Shown here: in pieces, positions 61,006 to 64,000 of the stretch | Numbering within the stretch: the stretch's first letter is position 1 | Layout of the letters: every line of letters starts with the position of its first letter | Assembly: GCA_013398955.1 (NCBI GenBank) | Contig: VWPU01002156.1 | Coordinates: forward strand, 1-64,000 | Direction of reading: 5' to 3' | Length of the DNA: 64,000 nt | From: Callaeas wilsoni | Lineage: Eukaryota; Chordata; Aves; Passeriformes; Callaeidae | Position numbers and translations under genes: made by a program | The notes under the pieces: generated by a model | Databases searched by the model: none | What the model was told of the DNA's origin: nothing | The model's input: the letters and a program-made list of their open reading frames with translations, nothing else

Positions 61006-64000
61006 GTAACAAGAGAAAGATATATATATATTTAAACTATTACTATTTACTTTAGATCAATGTCGAATTCAGTTTTGTATTTGCTCTAAGACAATTTCTC
61101 ACATATGCACGTTTATTTTCCTGGAAGCATTTGTATATTCTCATGTTAGAATGGGCATATTGTTTCCATTTTCCTCACTGCTAAAACAAGATCAAATGTC
61201 TACTTAGAAAAACTAAAGCTGTTTAAAGCTGCTTTAATTACAAGTTATAGAAATGTATCAGCTTTAGGCTTTCACACTGTATATGAAAACAAACTTCACT
61301 GGTAATTCTGTGGGAGGTTCAGTTAGAATACAGAGCCTAACACTGTGGTTCAGGTTTCAAAACATAACCCTATGAATTTGATTACGGTTATCATACTTAC
61401 CTAACTTTCAAGGGTACTGATATAAAAGCTTCGGACAAGGTTCAGAACTCACCACAGAACCATGTGTCTTATTCACAAGAGTGCCTTAAACAAAGCACAA
61501 TGCTTCCATATCAAGAACTATACTACTACAGAAAAAGCACTAATTAATTGTTCAAAACTTTACAAGGGAGCTTGCAATTTCCCAAAAGGTGGAGTACATT
61601 TTATAACATCATATTTATTTCTGTGTTGCAACAGAGCTCTCTTGTTCTCAAATTTTGGTATTTCTAGAAAACACTTTAGAGAAACTGAAGCATTCACACA
61701 GTAGCTTCCACCCGCATTGTTCTGAAGCCACTAAGTCTGTTCTGGTTTTCTCAACCTGCAGTTTTAAAGCAGCCCTAAACTACTAAAAGCAAGTGACCAT
61801 TCTCTACTAAGCACATGAGCTGTATTATTTTTAGCTACATTTACGCATCTTTACAGGAACAGGTAGACTGGCTTAGTGAAACAAAGCATTTAGTTCACAA
61901 GCTGCTTTCTAGAAGCAGACTTCATACTATTCTTACACCTAAAAACTAAACATAGGCTCTTTAGGTTTACTAAGATTTGAGATGAGATGGCCTACAGTAA
62001 TATGGTTTCTGAAGTCCTATTTTCCACTAACCCGACAGAACTTCTTTGGAAACTAATATTCTGAGCTTTTATCCCATAAAAGGAAACTCACTAAAAATTG
62101 TAAGGGAATTCCACAGTATTCCCTAGACAGGAAAACTAATAAGCTACACTTAACTATCACAAGAAAAAGAAACTGCAATTTATGATAGTAAACATGCCTT
62201 TGCTTTGATTACATGTAATTTACTTTATAATGGTGACAGAAGGACACAAGGCATTTCACATATGTAAGTAAAACTGGACACACACCTAAGCATGGATCAC
62301 CGCCAAGATAGAACCTCATTCCTTACACATCAACACAACTAAGCCATTTTTTCTTTACAAATCAAGATAAACAGTGTAATGTAAAGAAGATCTCTATTCG
62401 CAGGAACAACTAAATGAAAGCAGATTTCAAACATTTACAGCAGTCTCTGTAGGGTTTGCCAACCTTAGATGTCCTTCACTTATAATTAAAATAAAAGTCA
62501 TAAGAATCACCCAGCAGTACCTTTACTTGCATCTATACTTGTGAGTTCACTACTTAAAGCCCATCAAAATTTCTTAGATAGAAACTTTATAGCAGAAACA
62601 CTACTGATCAGAAGACTTGACAAATACATTGACAAGCACTTGTTTGTCACTGAGAGTTTCTTGGTTTGTTTTTTGACTAAATAACAAGTCATTTGTCACC
62701 AGACTAGCTATATGTCATTGAGAACCAAAAAGCTATTAATTTCTTCTATACTCTTCTTAAGTACTCTCACTGGGCTGGATATAAGAACCACCATACTGCT
62801 TTAAATGCAATGTGTATTCAGATATTTATTACCAGAGTACAGTAAAATAACTGTATCAATTGACTTTTGCTTATTTTGGATGTAAAGTGTCCAATATCTG
62901 AAAATAAGGTTTCTACCCACACATAAATTTCTGCATTTTAAAAAAAATCCCAGCTAGTTTCACAAATTTTTATAAATTCGCATGGTGAATACAAGCAAAC
63001 TCTAAAGAATATTCTCTTTTCGTTTAAATCACTAAATAAAACTAGTACATAGGGATCTACTTTAATGACTTATGCTAACACTTACCAGAGTACTGCTTGT
63101 TAACCATAGCCTATTGAGCTCTACTACGGATAGACCCTAGGATCTGTTATTTCAAACAAGATTCATTTAAATTATTTAATTAGAACAATTTGAGTTGCAG
63201 AAGATCTGAAATTCATCAGAAGCCTGAGGGCAACTACAAGTTAGGTGGAAAGAAGCAGGAGCTCCACTTCACTGCTAATTGCCAAAAGCTGCAAAACAAC
63301 AGCAGAAGCACCTTCCACACTGAAGGGGAAAGAATGAAACAGATGTAAAAACCGAAGTTTTTAAAATGCTGTTTAATTTCTCTCCCATTTGCTATCATGA
63401 TTCATGCCACCTTAGAATAAAGGCAGGGTCACCTAAGCTAACTATTAGATCGTTACAAAGTTACAGGTTTTGCGTCATTATATATTAAAGTCAAACAATA
63501 TTTCCACAAAACTATTCACTGATTTTCACACCAGCAGTTATTAAGTATGGCTTAGATTATTAAAAAATACTGCAAAACAACTGAAACAACAAATAAATAA
63601 AAAGCAATAAGCAACTTAATACGTAAACAATAATACATAATTATAACATATTTTGTCCTAATGTATGATTTTTTCACTGGAAATTAAAATTAAATTACTA
63701 TATTTTCAAATAAATGCCATTTTAAATTCAACTGTCTTCCAGACTTGAAAAACAACATTTCAGTTATTCCAAGCAGATTCATTCACACATAAGAAACTGA
63801 AGTCCAAATCTCTACTACTTTGCACTTTGCAAAGTTTATTGACTGTTTTGAGGGAGCAGTGAAGCTCTCCATAAATCATACTGCTCGATTCCACTGCAGT
63901 CAGCTCCTGAAAGGCAAGAGAACAGAGCTTCACACTCCATCATCTGCAAGGGAGAGTTAAGTGGAAAGCCCATCCACCTACAGTATGGGAACCAAGCAGT
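61006..64000. other. 5' intron or upstream DNA of IL6ST, nothing recognised
   Basis: Because coding exon 1 begins with a splice acceptor at 61004-61005, this stretch is most likely a 5' UTR intron, with the promoter further on or outside the window. AT-rich, no CpG island, no coding exon, no clear repeat apart from a short (AT)n at 61018-61032. Confidence 0.5.

Noticed and set aside
1..64000. CRISPR arrays, operons or prokaryotic features
   Set aside because: The window is plainly vertebrate nuclear DNA with spliced genes; no spaced direct-repeat array was seen.

Overview
This is nuclear DNA from a bird. It is AT-rich, intron-rich vertebrate sequence carrying several degenerate copies of CR1, the dominant avian LINE, and one fragment of an avian-type endogenous retrovirus. 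I cannot fix the species; the retroviral LTR type suggests a neoavian lineage rather than chicken, but that is weak inference.

The window holds two complete class I cytokine receptor genes placed tail to tail. On the + strand, 1401-23096, fifteen coding exons splice into an open frame of 873 residues that I identify as IL31RA (interleukin-31 receptor alpha, gp130-like receptor). On the - strand, 60989-40970, fifteen coding exons splice into 918 residues, which is IL6ST (gp130), the shared signal transducer of IL-6 family cytokines. The same convergent IL31RA/IL6ST order is known in mammals. The two genes have the same number of coding exons, the same intron phase at all fourteen junctions and four exons of identical length. 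They are therefore paralogues from a local inverted duplication that kept the whole intron layout.

Layout: 1-608 old CR1 copy; 609-1370 upstream of IL31RA, plain; 1371-23096 IL31RA; 23097-about 25050 probable IL31RA 3' UTR; about 25950-26667 CR1; about 26700-32600 plain intergenic DNA; about 33230-34600 a GC-rich island with a CTCF-like motif; about 35000-40969 probable IL6ST 3' UTR; 40970-61003 IL6ST; 61004-64000 5' intron or upstream DNA of IL6ST with nothing recognisable. Introns hold further CR1 pieces (6658, 14541, 48400, 55093, 57673), the retroviral fragment (12990-14118) and several short inverted repeats.

The most interesting point is in IL31RA. Exon 2 (2361-2657) encodes an N-terminal Ig-like domain corresponding to gp130 D1, whereas the mammalian IL-31 receptor begins directly at the cytokine-binding module. 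The bird gene thus has a full gp130-type ectodomain (D1-D6), and it also carries a C-terminal extension with an extra tyrosine. By established knowledge of the family, IL6ST recruits JAKs through box 1 and STAT3 through YxxQ motifs, all of which are present here; the IL31RA tail has box 1 and five tyrosines but no YxxQ.
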